Part shown: positions 26,891 through 35,362 of the stretch, piece by piece
Numbering within the stretch: position 1 is the first letter of the stretch
How the letters are laid out: every line of letters starts with the position of its first letter
NCBI RefSeq assembly: GCF_000426705.1
Contig: NZ_AUFW01000021.1
Span: 1-35,708 of the forward strand
DNA length: 35,708 nt
Direction: 5' to 3'
Source of the DNA: Spirochaeta cellobiosiphila DSM 17781
GTDB lineage: Bacteria; Spirochaetota; Spirochaetia; DSM-17781
Translations under genes and position numbers: made by a program
The notes under the pieces: generated by a model
What the model was told of the DNA's origin: nothing
Database searches by the model: none
Seen by the model: the letters and a program-made list of their open reading frames with translations, nothing else

Positions 26891-27383
26891 AAATTGGAGT
26901 AAAGCTTCTGATATTGTATCTAAATTAGAAGGATTGATTGGTAAAAAATCAGAAGATGCTCAAAAGTTTTATACTTTTTTTAGTACATGGGATAAATTGA
27001 TTTCTTCATTTCCTACTAGAAATAGAAAGTTTAAAGAAATAGGATATCATTCCAAAATACATGACATTTCAAATGGGGTTTTAATTGTAGATATTGATCA
27101 CCCTGGATGGATGCAAATATTTGATATGGAAAAACGTAATTTTTTAGATTATGTTGTTGCTAAATATCCTGATATTGAAATAAGGACTATTAGAACTAGA
27201 CTTGTGACTAATGATGAAAGTAGTACACTAAATGAAGAAAATCAGATCATTTATAATTTTGCTCCTACTGGTCAAATCGAGGGGGAAAAAGAGAAATCTT
27301 TCTATAAAGAGCTAGAAGATGGTGATTTTAAAGAATTATTAAAGAAATTAGGGCAAGCTATTGACCAAAAGGATAGAACCTAA
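26880..27383 (+). CDS. DUF721/DciA-family protein, probable replicative helicase loader
   Basis: 167 residues. The middle holds the DUF721 pattern: ISNGVLIVDIDHPGWMQIFDMEKRNFLDYVVAKYP (about 77-111). DciA proteins of this family load DnaB in bacteria that lack DnaC/DnaI, and no such loader occurs in this window. The N-terminal extension (NWSKASDIVSKLEGLIGK) and acidic C-terminal tail are outside the core. I start at ATG 26880 (11-base overlap with recF, AGGAG 12 bases upstream); the longer frame from 26835 lies inside recF and is unlikely. DciA function is inferred from family and position. Confidence 0.8.
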   Translation: MKNENWSKASDIVSKLEGLIGKKSEDAQKFYTFFSTWDKLISSFPTRNRKFKEIGYHSKIHDISNGVLIVDIDHPGWMQIFDMEKRNFLDYVVAKYPDIEIRTIRTRLVTNDESSTLNEENQIIYNFAPTGQIEGEKEKSFYKELEDGDFKELLKKLGQAIDQKDRT

Positions 27384-27385
27384 CA

Positions 27386-27415
27386 TTGACAAGAAAAACT
27401 TGAATTCTGTATATT
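27386..27415 (+). promoter_or_regulatory. promoter of rpmH-rnpA-yidD-yidC-jag
   Basis: A perfect TTGACA (27386-27391) and TATATT (27410-27415, five of six) are 18 bases apart, the best promoter match in the window, giving a leader of about 60 bases before rpmH. Confidence 0.75.
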
Positions 27416-27482
27416 ACCCTATCTGTGAACATGTCAATAAAGCTATTGCTTTTCCGATAGAAATTTGCAAGGAGGATAAGGC

Positions 27483-27638
27483 GTGAAGCGAACATACCAA
27501 CCAAGCCGAGTTAAAAGAAATAGAAAATTTGGTTTCAGAGCACGTATGGCAACCAAAAATGGTCGTCTAGTATTAAAAAGAAGACGCCAAAAGGGACGGA
27601 AAAAGCTATCCGTTGCGGATGAGAAGAAACCTTACTAA
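27483..27638 (+). CDS. rpmH: ribosomal protein bL34
   Basis: 51 residues starting from [24 protein letters not shown], then [23 protein letters not shown], the near-invariant bL34 core. A tail of ADEKKPY follows, so it is slightly longer than the usual 44-46. AAGGAGG lies seven bases before the GTG. Its last 20 bases overlap the start of rnpA. Confidence 0.97.
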   Translation: MKRTYQPSRVKRNRKFGFRARMATKNGRLVLKRRRQKGRKKLSVADEKKPY

Positions 27639-27981
27639 GTCAGAAAGAATAAAAAAGCAGAAAGATATAAGGGGCATGTTTAAACATGCCCATTCTGTGA
27701 GTATTAAAGGAGCTAAACTATTCTTTAAAAGAAATGATTTAGCTCAAAGCCGTTTTACAGTCACTTTAGTAAGGAAATATGGGAAAGCTGTCCATAGAAA
27801 CCGAGCGAAAAGAGTTGTAAGAGAAATTTACAGGCTAAATAAAAACCAGATCAAATGTGGTTTTGATCTGGTTTTTATGCTGTTTCCTTCAAATAATGAT
27901 ATTTATTCGGAAAGGAAGAGTCAGATTATTGAACTATTGAGGAAAGCGGAAATTTTTGAGGATAATATTATTACCGATTAA
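27619..27981 (+). CDS. rnpA: ribonuclease P protein component
   Basis: 120 residues. It helps the RNase P RNA mature tRNA 5' ends. Family features: the [23 protein letters not shown] start, [28 protein letters not shown] with the RNR box ([10 protein letters not shown]), and [10 protein letters not shown] chose ATG 27619, which lies within the last codons of rpmH; TTG 27613 is in frame but less likely. Its end overlaps yidD by 26 bases, so rpmH, rnpA and yidD are all overlapped. Confidence 0.95.
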   Translation: MRRNLTKSERIKKQKDIRGMFKHAHSVSIKGAKLFFKRNDLAQSRFTVTLVRKYGKAVHRNRAKRVVREIYRLNKNQIKCGFDLVFMLFPSNNDIYSERKSQIIELLRKAEIFEDNIITD

Positions 27982-28186
27982 ATATTTCTTATTGGGTATT
28001 ATATGGATTTATAAGACCATGATTTCTCCTTGGCTACCAAGTAGTTGTCGCTTTAATCCCACATGTTCAACTTATGCGAGGGAAGCCATCAAAAAATATG
28101 GACCAATTAAAGGTGGATGGCTCTCTATAAAGCGAATTTCACGGTGTCATCCCTGGAATCCTGGAGGGAATGACCCTGTACCATAA
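27956..28186 (+). CDS. yidD: membrane protein insertion efficiency factor YidD
   Basis: 76 residues from a TTG inside rnpA. Signature residues: [33 protein letters not shown], then [24 protein letters not shown]. An amphipathic N-terminal segment would place it at the inner face of the membrane, where it helps YidC-dependent insertion. It stands between rnpA and yidC, as in most bacteria. Confidence 0.95.
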   Translation: MRIILLPIKYFLLGIIWIYKTMISPWLPSSCRFNPTCSTYAREAIKKYGPIKGGWLSIKRISRCHPWNPGGNDPVP

Positions 28187-28207
28187 TATGTTGCAAAGGA
28201 GTTTATC

Positions 28208-29929
28208 GTGGATAAACGCACTCTATTAGCAGTTATCTTATCTGTTGTCATTGTTTCGGTAAGTTTTTTTATTCAAAACATTTTATGGCCACCTAAAGTA
28301 GTGAATGAAGAAGTGGCAAATCAGGAAACAGTTCAAAAAGAAGATATTCCTAATGTTGAGGTTCAATCACCATCAGAAGTCGTTGATTATTCTGATACTA
28401 CTTTTTCTGAAGAAAGTCTGGATTCTGCACCTGAACAAAAAATAATTGAAGAAAATGATATTTTTCGTATTGAATTTTTGTCGAAAGGCGCAGTTGTTAC
28501 TTCACTTAAACTGAAAAAACATACAGATGGTAACGATTATGTTGAAATGGTTAATAAAGGTGAAAGTGACTATTCTGCGTTTGGTATAACATTAGGTCAA
28601 AAATATGGAAGACCACTAGATGAAAATTTTGTTTACAGAAAAGTGTCTGATAATATATTTGAATTCAGACAAAGATTTAATGATAAATCAGGAATTCCTT
28701 TTGTTCTAAAAAAGACTTATCGATTTCTTCCCAATGAATATCTGATGGAATTGGCTATTACTATTGAAGGATCGAATAATCAAATACCTGATTTAGACTT
28801 CAATGGTTCTGCTTATAGATTAGAATATGGACCTCAAATTGGTCCCTACTTTGAAAAGTTAGACAATAGGAATGAATATAGAAATTACTATTATCATATT
28901 GATGATAAACGGAAAAAGCTAAAACTAAAGAATAATGAAGTTGAAGTAAATGATCATGTAGATTGGGTTGCTATTGATGGTAAATATTTTTCATTGATAG
29001 CGATCCCAGATGATACTAATTATGATATTACTGTAAGCAGCGTTCCTGTAAGAGGAATGGAAAAAACTAGTCGTTTGATTTTATCCAGACCTCTACTTAA
29101 GGCATCAAAATCTACAGATATCTTTCGTTTTTACATAGGACCTAAATCTGTTAGCACTTTATCTCAGTATAATAATGCTTCAGATAATGGGTATGGTGTT
29201 TCTAATCTAAATTTAGACGATCTTATTAAAAAGAATATTCTGTTAGGGGCCTTAGAGACAGTTCTTAAATTTTTCTTGGAAATGTTTTATAGTATAGTAC
29301 ATAACTATGGTGTCGCTATTATTCTACTAACGTTTTTGGTAAGATTAGTTTTATATCCAATTACCAGAAAATCATATCAGTCTACTGCAGCCATGCAGGC
29401 TGTTCAGCCAAAGATCACTGAAATACGGGAAAAGTTTAAAGATGATCCCAATAAAATGAATATGGCGATGGCTGATTTGTATAAAAAAGAAGGAGTAAAT
29501 CCTTTAGGTGGTTGTTTACCAATGGTACTACAACTTCCAATATTTTTTGCTTTATATAGATTATTAAACTCACACTTTGATCTGCGAGGTGCTGCTTTTA
29601 TATCACCTTGGATTTCAGATTTGTCAGCTCCTGAACATGTTTTTTCATGGTCTGGTGTAACGTTACCTGTTGTTGGAAATGATTTTAGAATACTTCCATT
29701 CTTGATGGTTATTACACAGATAGTTATGACCAAAATTACACAATCCCAAAACACAGGGGCTACAAGTGATAGTCAGATGAAAATGCTCACTTATGGGATG
29801 CCAATATTCTTTTTCTTCATAATGTATGATATGCCATCTGGATTATTATTATACTGGACAGTTACTAATGTCTTAAGTGCTGTTCAACAAATTGTAATAA
29901 ACAAAATGGTAAAGAAAAAGAAGGCTTAA
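28208..29929 (+). CDS. yidC: membrane protein insertase YidC
   Basis: 573 residues of Gram-negative type: TM1 (LLAVILSVVIVSVSFFIQNILW), an Asn/Glu-rich linker, a large periplasmic beta domain (about 75-325), then the conserved five-helix insertase core (ILLTFLVRLVLYPITRKSYQSTAAMQAVQPKI.. and GGCLPMVLQLPIFFALYRLL) and a short basic tail (VKKKKA). The big periplasmic domain shows that the cell has an outer membrane. The hydrophilic-groove Arg is the one in FLVRLVLYP. GTG start with AAGGAG upstream. Confidence 0.97.
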   Translation: MDKRTLLAVILSVVIVSVSFFIQNILWPPKVVNEEVANQETVQKEDIPNVEVQSPSEVVDYSDTTFSEESLDSAPEQKIIEENDIFRIEFLSKGAVVTSLKLKKHTDGNDYVEMVNKGESDYSAFGITLGQKYGRPLDENFVYRKVSDNIFEFRQRFNDKSGIPFVLKKTYRFLPNEYLMELAITIEGSNNQIPDLDFNGSAYRLEYGPQIGPYFEKLDNRNEYRNYYYHIDDKRKKLKLKNNEVEVNDHVDWVAIDGKYFSLIAIPDDTNYDITVSSVPVRGMEKTSRLILSRPLLKASKSTDIFRFYIGPKSVSTLSQYNNASDNGYGVSNLNLDDLIKKNILLGALETVLKFFLEMFYSIVHNYGVAIILLTFLVRLVLYPITRKSYQSTAAMQAVQPKITEIREKFKDDPNKMNMAMADLYKKEGVNPLGGCLPMVLQLPIFFALYRLLNSHFDLRGAAFISPWISDLSAPEHVFSWSGVTLPVVGNDFRILPFLMVITQIVMTKITQSQNTGATSDSQMKMLTYGMPIFFFFIMYDMPSGLLLYWTVTNVLSAVQQIVINKMVKKKKA

Positions 29930-29937
29930 TAGAAAGT

Positions 29938-29971
29938 GGGCTCCTGAATAAATCTAGAACAGGAGTTGCCC
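29938..29971 (+). promoter_or_regulatory. hairpin covering the jag ribosome site
   Basis: GGGCTCCTG (29938-29946) can pair with CAGGAG (29960-29965) and, past a two-base bulge, with GCCC (29968-29971). The paired CAGGAG is the only good ribosome site for jag (ATG 29973). It could restrain jag translation; it lacks a T run, so it is not an ordinary terminator. Confidence 0.45.
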
Positions 29972-29972
29972 T

Positions 29973-30635
29973 ATGGTAAAAGAGTTTGAAGGTAAAACTC
30001 AAAAAGAAGCTATTAGTAAGGCTGTAGAAGAACTTGGTTTAAATCAAGATGAATTCGATGTCGAAATTGTAGAAACAGAGAAGACAGGTTTTTTATTCAA
30101 AAAGGGTAAGGTTAAAATCAGAGTTCATATGGAAGAAGAATCAATTTCCAGTGAACTTGGTGCCCCTTTAGTTCCAAATGATATAGAAGAAAAGGTTATT
30201 TCTTTTATTAAGTCTTTGATTTCTAAGATGGGATTTCCTGGTTCTGTTTTTTTACATGATAGATCAGACAAAAAGTTTCATGTGGTCATAGAAAGTGAGC
30301 ACTCAGGTATTCTAATAGGAAAACGAGGAAAAAACTTAGATGCTATACAATTAGTGTCCAATGTATATCTTGGTAGACTGATACCCGAAACAAAAGAATA
30401 TCGTGTTGTTATTGATTCTGAAAATTATAGAGAACGACGTGAAGAGAGTCTTGTAAGAATGGCACATCGCGTAGCTTCCCAAGTAAAGAAGACGAAAAGA
30501 AGCCGGCTATTAGAACCTATGAATCCTTTTGAACGAAGGTTAATTCATACGGCTTTAGGTGAACTTGATCACATTGAAACGGAAAGTGAAGGTGAAGGTC
30601 TTTTGAAGCAGATTAGAGTGAAATACGTGGACTAA
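29973..30635 (+). CDS. jag: RNA-binding protein Jag/KhpB
   Basis: 220 residues: Jag-N domain (MVKEFEGKTQKEAISKAVEELGL with GFLFKKGKVKIRV, about 1-52), KH domain (about 75-150, with GKRGKN, the GxxG loop, at about 112-117) and R3H domain (RREESLVRMAHRVASQVKKTKRSRLLEPMNPFERRLIH, about 153-190). It binds small RNAs and mRNAs and usually follows yidC, as here. In many bacteria mnmE/mnmG come next; here an origin-like DnaA-box region follows. Confidence 0.95.
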   Translation: MVKEFEGKTQKEAISKAVEELGLNQDEFDVEIVETEKTGFLFKKGKVKIRVHMEEESISSELGAPLVPNDIEEKVISFIKSLISKMGFPGSVFLHDRSDKKFHVVIESEHSGILIGKRGKNLDAIQLVSNVYLGRLIPETKEYRVVIDSENYRERREESLVRMAHRVASQVKKTKRSRLLEPMNPFERRLIHTALGELDHIETESEGEGLLKQIRVKYVD

Positions 30636-30639
30636 AGGG

Positions 30640-30800
30640 TTGTAATGTGGATAAGTTGTGGACGAAAAATCAAAATTTTATAATTCCACTTATCCACAAC
30701 TTATCTATTCATATGTGGATATGGTCTATATAAATTCACTATTTTTGCGAATTTTAAGAAATATAAAATAATCATCCACAAGTTGTGGATAAAATGTTAA
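30640..30800. other. DnaA-box cluster, candidate oriC (or its second lobe)
   Basis: Within 150 bp lie TGTGGATAA (30646-30654), the degenerate TGTGGACGA (30657-30665), TTATCCACA (30690-30698), TGTGGATAT (30714-30722), TCATCCACA (30772-30780) and TGTGGATAA (30784-30792). Three are perfect and three carry one or two mismatches. Two form a head-to-head palindrome, ATCCACAAGTTGTGGAT (30774-30790). The spacer between 30723 and 30771 and the DNA after 30792 are very AT-rich. No other stretch of the window has so many boxes. No mechanism of activity can be proven from sequence. Confidence 0.75.
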
Positions 30801-31120
30801 TAATATATCTTCTAAGAATTATAATTGAAAATTAATTATACCTTAAGAAAATACATTATTTAGTATCAAAGACATTGATTATGCTTACTAGTTTTGTTTG
30901 AAACGTAATAGACAAAATTTATATTCTCTAGTATTGAAAATATGCTGTCTTGACATTAAAAGTACAAATAATAGCTTAATTTATATAAACAATTTATCCA
31001 TAATAGTAGAATCCATGTTTATGATCTTAATATTCCAAATAAATCTATGGACCACTCTAATTGATTTTGTTGCCATAGCATGCTAGGTTACTGGTATTAA
31101 TAATTCTGAAGGATAAGTAG
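30801..31120. other. AT-rich non-coding stretch between DnaA boxes and manC
   Basis: Strongly A/T-rich with no ribosome site and no recognisable protein. The only open frame (30898-31086, 62 residues) has no family resemblance. The first 100 bases could be the unwinding element of the neighbouring DnaA-box cluster, and the last 60 bases must hold the manC promoter; TTGCCA near 31069 with TATTAA 19 bases later is a weak candidate. Confidence 0.45.
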
Positions 31121-32488
31121 TTGGTTAATCTGATACTGTGTGGAGGTGTTGGTAGTAGATTATGGCCAATTAGCCGTAAGCTAATGCCTAAGCAATTTTA
31201 TCCCCTACTAGGAAACACAAGTCTCTTTGAAAGTACTGTTAAGCGAAATCTTTCTTTATGTGAAAAGATCCTTATAGCGGCTAATGAAGACCAAGCATTC
31301 CTCGCATTTGATCAACTTAAGAATTGTAATTATCTAATCGAAGAAGGATTAATTGAAACTGTTGGTCGAAATACTGCTCCTGCTATTGCATTATCTATAT
31401 TTGCTTTAGATCCAGAAACCTTAGTATTGGTTACACCTTCTGATCATCTTATAACTAAAGAACTAGCTTATAAAAAAGCAATTGAAAAAGCTCAAGTACT
31501 AGCAATGAGTGGTAATCTTGTAACTTTTGGTATAAAACCCAGTTATGCTGAAACAGGCTTTGGCTATATTAAAGCAAATGGTAATATAGTTGAGCAATTT
31601 TGTGAGAAACCAGATATAAAAACAGCAGAATCTTATTTAGCTGATGGTAGCTATTTATGGAATTCTGGAATGTTTCTCTTTAAAGCAGGTGTATTTTTAG
31701 AAGAATTGCAGCATCATAATCCACAAGTATATGAAGCATGTTTGACAGCCTATAATAATTGCACTGAAAGAAAACTTTTAAAACCACAACACTCAGATAT
31801 GGTTAATATTCCATCAATTTCCATTGATTATGGAGTTATGGAACCTTCTCAAAAAGTAGCTGTTGTACCATGCGATATTGGTTGGAGTGATCTGGGAAGC
31901 TTTGATAGTCTTTATGATGAGTGTTTTAATCCAAATATAGAAAATAGTTTGATAGGAATAGAAGATCCAATTTTAATTAATAGCAGAGGTAATCTATTAG
32001 TAGGACAAGAAAAAAAACTTGCTCTCATTGATGTTGAAGATCTAATGATTATTGATAGTCCTGATGCTTTACTTATTGCCAAGCGTGGTTCTGGGCAAGA
32101 TGTCAAAAAGGTTGTCGATAAATTAAAAGAGGAGAATTCTTCTTTATTGGATGCTCCAGTAAAGGTAAAAAGACCCTGGGGAGAGTATCGCACTTTAACC
32201 AAGACATCTAATTATATTGTAAGACATATTAGTATAAATCCAGGGGCTAACTTAAGTATTCATAAGCACTTTAATCGTCAGGAACATTGGCAGGTTGTTA
32301 AGGGACTTGCAAAAGTTAAGCTTGATGAAATTGAAAGTACTTTGGTAGTAGATCAAAAGATAACAATTCCTGCTGGCCTATTACATTCTGTGAGGAATAT
32401 TGGAGATGTTCAATTAGTGATTATTGAGATACAATCTGGTGAAGTTGTTGATCCTGAAGATATATTAAGGATTGGCTATGATTGGTGA
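31121..32488 (+). CDS. manC: mannose-1-phosphate guanylyltransferase / mannose-6-phosphate isomerase
   Basis: 455 residues. The N-terminal nucleotidyltransferase (LILCGGVGSRLWPISRKLMPKQF, residues 4-26) makes GDP-mannose from mannose-1-P and GTP. A C-terminal cupin (about 345-455; HISINPGANLSIHKHFNRQEHWQVVKG) is the type II phosphomannose isomerase domain, giving fructose-6-P to mannose-6-P conversion in the same chain. The TTG start is the first codon after an in-frame stop and has GAAGGA upstream. It heads a nucleotide-sugar run with rmlA, rmlC and rmlD for a surface polysaccharide. Confidence 0.93.
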   Translation: MVNLILCGGVGSRLWPISRKLMPKQFYPLLGNTSLFESTVKRNLSLCEKILIAANEDQAFLAFDQLKNCNYLIEEGLIETVGRNTAPAIALSIFALDPETLVLVTPSDHLITKELAYKKAIEKAQVLAMSGNLVTFGIKPSYAETGFGYIKANGNIVEQFCEKPDIKTAESYLADGSYLWNSGMFLFKAGVFLEELQHHNPQVYEACLTAYNNCTERKLLKPQHSDMVNIPSISIDYGVMEPSQKVAVVPCDIGWSDLGSFDSLYDECFNPNIENSLIGIEDPILINSRGNLLVGQEKKLALIDVEDLMIIDSPDALLIAKRGSGQDVKKVVDKLKEENSSLLDAPVKVKRPWGEYRTLTKTSNYIVRHISINPGANLSIHKHFNRQEHWQVVKGLAKVKLDEIESTLVVDQKITIPAGLLHSVRNIGDVQLVIIEIQSGEVVDPEDILRIGYDW

Positions 32489-32511
32489 CATAATAGTAAA
32501 TGGAGATATAA

Positions 32512-33381
32512 ATGAAAGGTATAATACTAGCTGGTGGATCCGGAACCAGGCTTTACCCAATTACAAAAGTAGTATGTAAGCAATTACTTCCAGTTTATGA
32601 TAAACCAATGATATATTATCCATTATCAATATTGATGTTGTCAGGTATAAAAGAAATCTTAATTATATCAACACCTGAAGATCTATCTAAATTTGAAAAT
32701 CTATTTGGTGATGGTCGTTTATATGGTTTGAATCTGAGTTACGCTGTTCAGGATGCCCCAAATGGTCTAGCAGAAGCTTTCATCATCGGAAAAGATTTTA
32801 TTGGATCTGATTCTGTAGCTTTGGTATTGGGTGATAATATATTTTATGGGCATCATTTATCAGATCGTTTACAATTAGCAGCTTCTAGAACAAGTGGGGC
32901 AACAGTTTTTGGTTACTATGTAAGTGATCCAGAGAGATATGGTGTTGTTGAATATGATAAAAATGGGAAGGTGTTGTCATTAGAGGAAAAACCTGAATTT
33001 CCTAAGTCTAATTACGCAGTTGTTGGTTTATATTATTATGATAATTCTGTTGTCGATATAGCCTGTAGTTTGAAACCAAGTCCTCGAGGAGAATTAGAGA
33101 TTACTGATGTTAATAAGATCTATCTACAGCAAGGAAAATTAAATGTGGAATTGATGGGACGTGGTTATGCATGGCTTGATACAGGAACACACGACAGTTT
33201 AGTTGATGCTACAAATTTTGTTAAAGCCATTGAGGATAGACAAGGTCTTAAAATTGCTTGTATTGAAGAAATAGCATATCGTATGGGGTATATCAATCAG
33301 GAGCAATTGCAAAAATTATCATTACCATTAAAAAAATCTGGCTATGGTGAATACTTATTAAGGCTTACAAGGAAGGAATAA
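32512..33381 (+). CDS. rmlA: glucose-1-phosphate thymidylyltransferase
   Basis: 289 residues, normal length. The first step of dTDP-L-rhamnose synthesis: glucose-1-P plus dTTP. Motifs: [34 protein letters not shown] at the start, [20 protein letters not shown] and [24 protein letters not shown] precedes the ATG, 23 bases after manC. The second pathway enzyme, RmlB, is not encoded in this window. Confidence 0.96.
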   Translation: MKGIILAGGSGTRLYPITKVVCKQLLPVYDKPMIYYPLSILMLSGIKEILIISTPEDLSKFENLFGDGRLYGLNLSYAVQDAPNGLAEAFIIGKDFIGSDSVALVLGDNIFYGHHLSDRLQLAASRTSGATVFGYYVSDPERYGVVEYDKNGKVLSLEEKPEFPKSNYAVVGLYYYDNSVVDIACSLKPSPRGELEITDVNKIYLQQGKLNVELMGRGYAWLDTGTHDSLVDATNFVKAIEDRQGLKIACIEEIAYRMGYINQEQLQKLSLPLKKSGYGEYLLRLTRKE

Positions 33382-33382
33382 A

Positions 33383-33943
33383 GTGCCATTTGAGTTCGAA
33401 AAAACCCCAATTGAAGGACTATATGTTATTCATCCAAGAGTATTTCGTGATGATAGAGGTTGGTTTTTAGAAACATTTAAAATTTCTGATTTTAAAAATG
33501 CAGGTATTACTGAAGATTTTGTTCAAGATAATCATTCTTTTAGTTCTAGAGGTGTATTAAGAGGTATACATTTTCAAAAGGCACCTTTTTCTCAAGGAAA
33601 ATTGGTAAGAACAATTGACGGATGTGTTTGGGATGTTGCAGTAGATTTAAGGAAGGATTCAAATACTTTTGGTAAAGCATATGGTGTAAAGCTAGATTCA
33701 AAAAATGGTACCATGTTATACATTCCTCCTAGTTTTGGACATGGTTTTCTAGTATTATCTGACACTGTACATTTTTTGTATAAATGTACAAAAGAGTATC
33801 ATCCAAATGTTGATTGTGGTATAAGATGGAATGATCCAGATTTAAATATTCCATGGCCAATAGTTGATGGAATGAAATTAATTATCTCGAACAAAGACTG
33901 TCAACAGCCTTTGTTAAAAGAAATCAATAAGGATGATTTATGA
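33383..33943 (+). CDS. rmlC: dTDP-4-dehydrorhamnose 3,5-epimerase
   Basis: 186 residues, cupin fold. Catalytic His63 in RGVLRGIHFQ and the Tyr region FLYKCTKEYHP (about 131-141) are present; PSFGHGFLVLSD is the typical core strand. Third step of dTDP-L-rhamnose synthesis. GTG start one base after the rmlA stop with AAGGA upstream; its stop overlaps the rmlD start (ATGA). Confidence 0.96.
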   Translation: MPFEFEKTPIEGLYVIHPRVFRDDRGWFLETFKISDFKNAGITEDFVQDNHSFSSRGVLRGIHFQKAPFSQGKLVRTIDGCVWDVAVDLRKDSNTFGKAYGVKLDSKNGTMLYIPPSFGHGFLVLSDTVHFLYKCTKEYHPNVDCGIRWNDPDLNIPWPIVDGMKLIISNKDCQQPLLKEINKDDL

Positions 33944-34809
33944 TTTGGCTTATTGGTGCTGGAGGTATGTTAGGTCAAGAAGTTGCTGAAGCTCTTGAAT
34001 TATTAAGTTTTGAATTTATAAAGACTGATCGAGAAGTTGATATTACAAACTATAAATTATTAGAAAGATTTTGTAATAATTTGACTGTATCCTGGGTTAT
34101 TAATTGTGCTGCCTACACATCAGTTGATAACGCTGAAGATGAAGAATCATTAGCAATTACTATAAATGCAAAAGGTGCTGAAAATATTGCAAAAGTATGT
34201 AAGAAACTTAATGCAAAAATGATACATATATCAACTGACTATGTTTTTTCAGGAAATCAAGATAAAGCTTTAGTTCCTGAAGATACAACAAATCCTATAA
34301 ATGTCTATGGAAAAAGTAAACTTTTAGGTGAAAAGGCAATTCAGAATACTTTTAATAATTACTTCATTATTAGAACAGCTTGGTTGTATGGTTGGAAAGG
34401 TCCAAGTTTTTTACACACAATGGTACGGCTTATGAATAATAGTGATAGTATAAAGGTTGTAAATGATCAATGGGGAAGCCCAACATGGACAAAGGAATTT
34501 GCTTTTGGTATCATTTCTATTATAGCCATGGATTCTGATAATTTCGGAACATATCATTTTTCTGGTGAGGGAGAGTGTTCCTGGTATGATTTTGCAAAAG
34601 AAATATATAGAATTGGGCGAGATTACAAAATAATAAACAACAATTGTACAGTTAATCCTTGTACGAGTAATGAATTTGTAAGTAAAGCCAAAAGGCCTAG
34701 GTATAGTTTGTTAAATACAGATAAATTTAAAAAAAACTTTAATTATGAAATATCAAATTGGAAGGATTCTCTTGAAAAATATATATTAATACTTAGCAAT
34801 GAGCTTTAA
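33940..34809 (+). CDS. rmlD: dTDP-4-dehydrorhamnose reductase
   Basis: 289 residues, short-chain dehydrogenase fold. Nucleotide-binding GAGGMLG (6-12), INCAAYTSVDNAE (54-66), STDYVFSG (98-105) and the catalytic Tyr123-xxx-Lys127 in NVYGKSK. It reduces the last intermediate to dTDP-L-rhamnose. Coupled to rmlC through the ATGA overlap. Last gene before a 537-bp gap and the right-hand IS. Confidence 0.96.
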   Translation: MIWLIGAGGMLGQEVAEALELLSFEFIKTDREVDITNYKLLERFCNNLTVSWVINCAAYTSVDNAEDEESLAITINAKGAENIAKVCKKLNAKMIHISTDYVFSGNQDKALVPEDTTNPINVYGKSKLLGEKAIQNTFNNYFIIRTAWLYGWKGPSFLHTMVRLMNNSDSIKVVNDQWGSPTWTKEFAFGIISIIAMDSDNFGTYHFSGEGECSWYDFAKEIYRIGRDYKIINNNCTVNPCTSNEFVSKAKRPRYSLLNTDKFKKNFNYEISNWKDSLEKYILILSNEL

Positions 34810-35346
34810 AACAATGGTACTAATATGTGTTCATAATTGTTAGTATTAAAGAACTGTTCATTTATTACTAAGGTAAGTTTTTAATGAAAGTTATTTGTTT
34901 TTTAACCTTTTTCCACTCGTTTTTTTAATCCTTTTGCAGTGAATATTTGATATAAAGTATCTAAATGTAGAAAGTTAGGATAAAAGAAACTAGTATCGTT
35001 CCCTTTTAAATACGACTATCCATATTAACATAAAGCAGTAGTACTTATACCATTAGGAAAAGTAGAGAGACGAAACAATAAAGCAGAAAGTATAACTGAT
35101 TCTCCAGATTTTAATAATATGTATCGATTGTGGATTTCTTTTGAGAAAATGAAGTAATCTGAATTTAAGCTTTGTTTGATAATTTCTTGAAAGCTGTACC
35201 CTGTGAGTCAATATAGTTGAAGCATTTTCATTTTCAAAGGATCTTCAATTATAAGGTATAGTTTGACGTTCAAAGAATCATTAATCAAGAAGATATTGCC
35301 ACTTAAGAATCGGTCAGTCAAATTCGTACGACAAGGGAATAGGATG
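34810..35346. other. gene-free stretch between rmlD and the IS
   Basis: No open frame with a start, ribosome site and recognisable product on either strand. One plus-strand fragment at about 35032-35157 (KAVVLIPLGKVERRNNKAES.., ending at a TAA) is open for about 40 codons but starts at a stop and resembles nothing I know. No convincing terminator follows rmlD. Possibly degenerate DNA left by earlier insertions. Confidence 0.45.
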
Positions 35347-35358
35347 TGTAATCCCCCC
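35347..35358 (+). repeat. IS terminal inverted repeat (right copy)
   Basis: TGTAATCCCCCC, the exact complement of the left-copy end at 300-311, with TTTGTAGAA about 25 bases further in at both ends. Confidence 0.85.
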
Positions 35359-35362
35359 ATTA

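Noticed and set aside
30898-31086. 62-residue plus-strand frame between the DnaA-box cluster and manC
   Set aside because: TTG start without a ribosome site, composition of random AT-rich DNA and no recognisable motif.
34815-34855. Terminator after rmlD
   Set aside because: TACTAA and TTAGTA can pair over a 16-base loop, but the stem is only six A/T pairs and lacks a T run.
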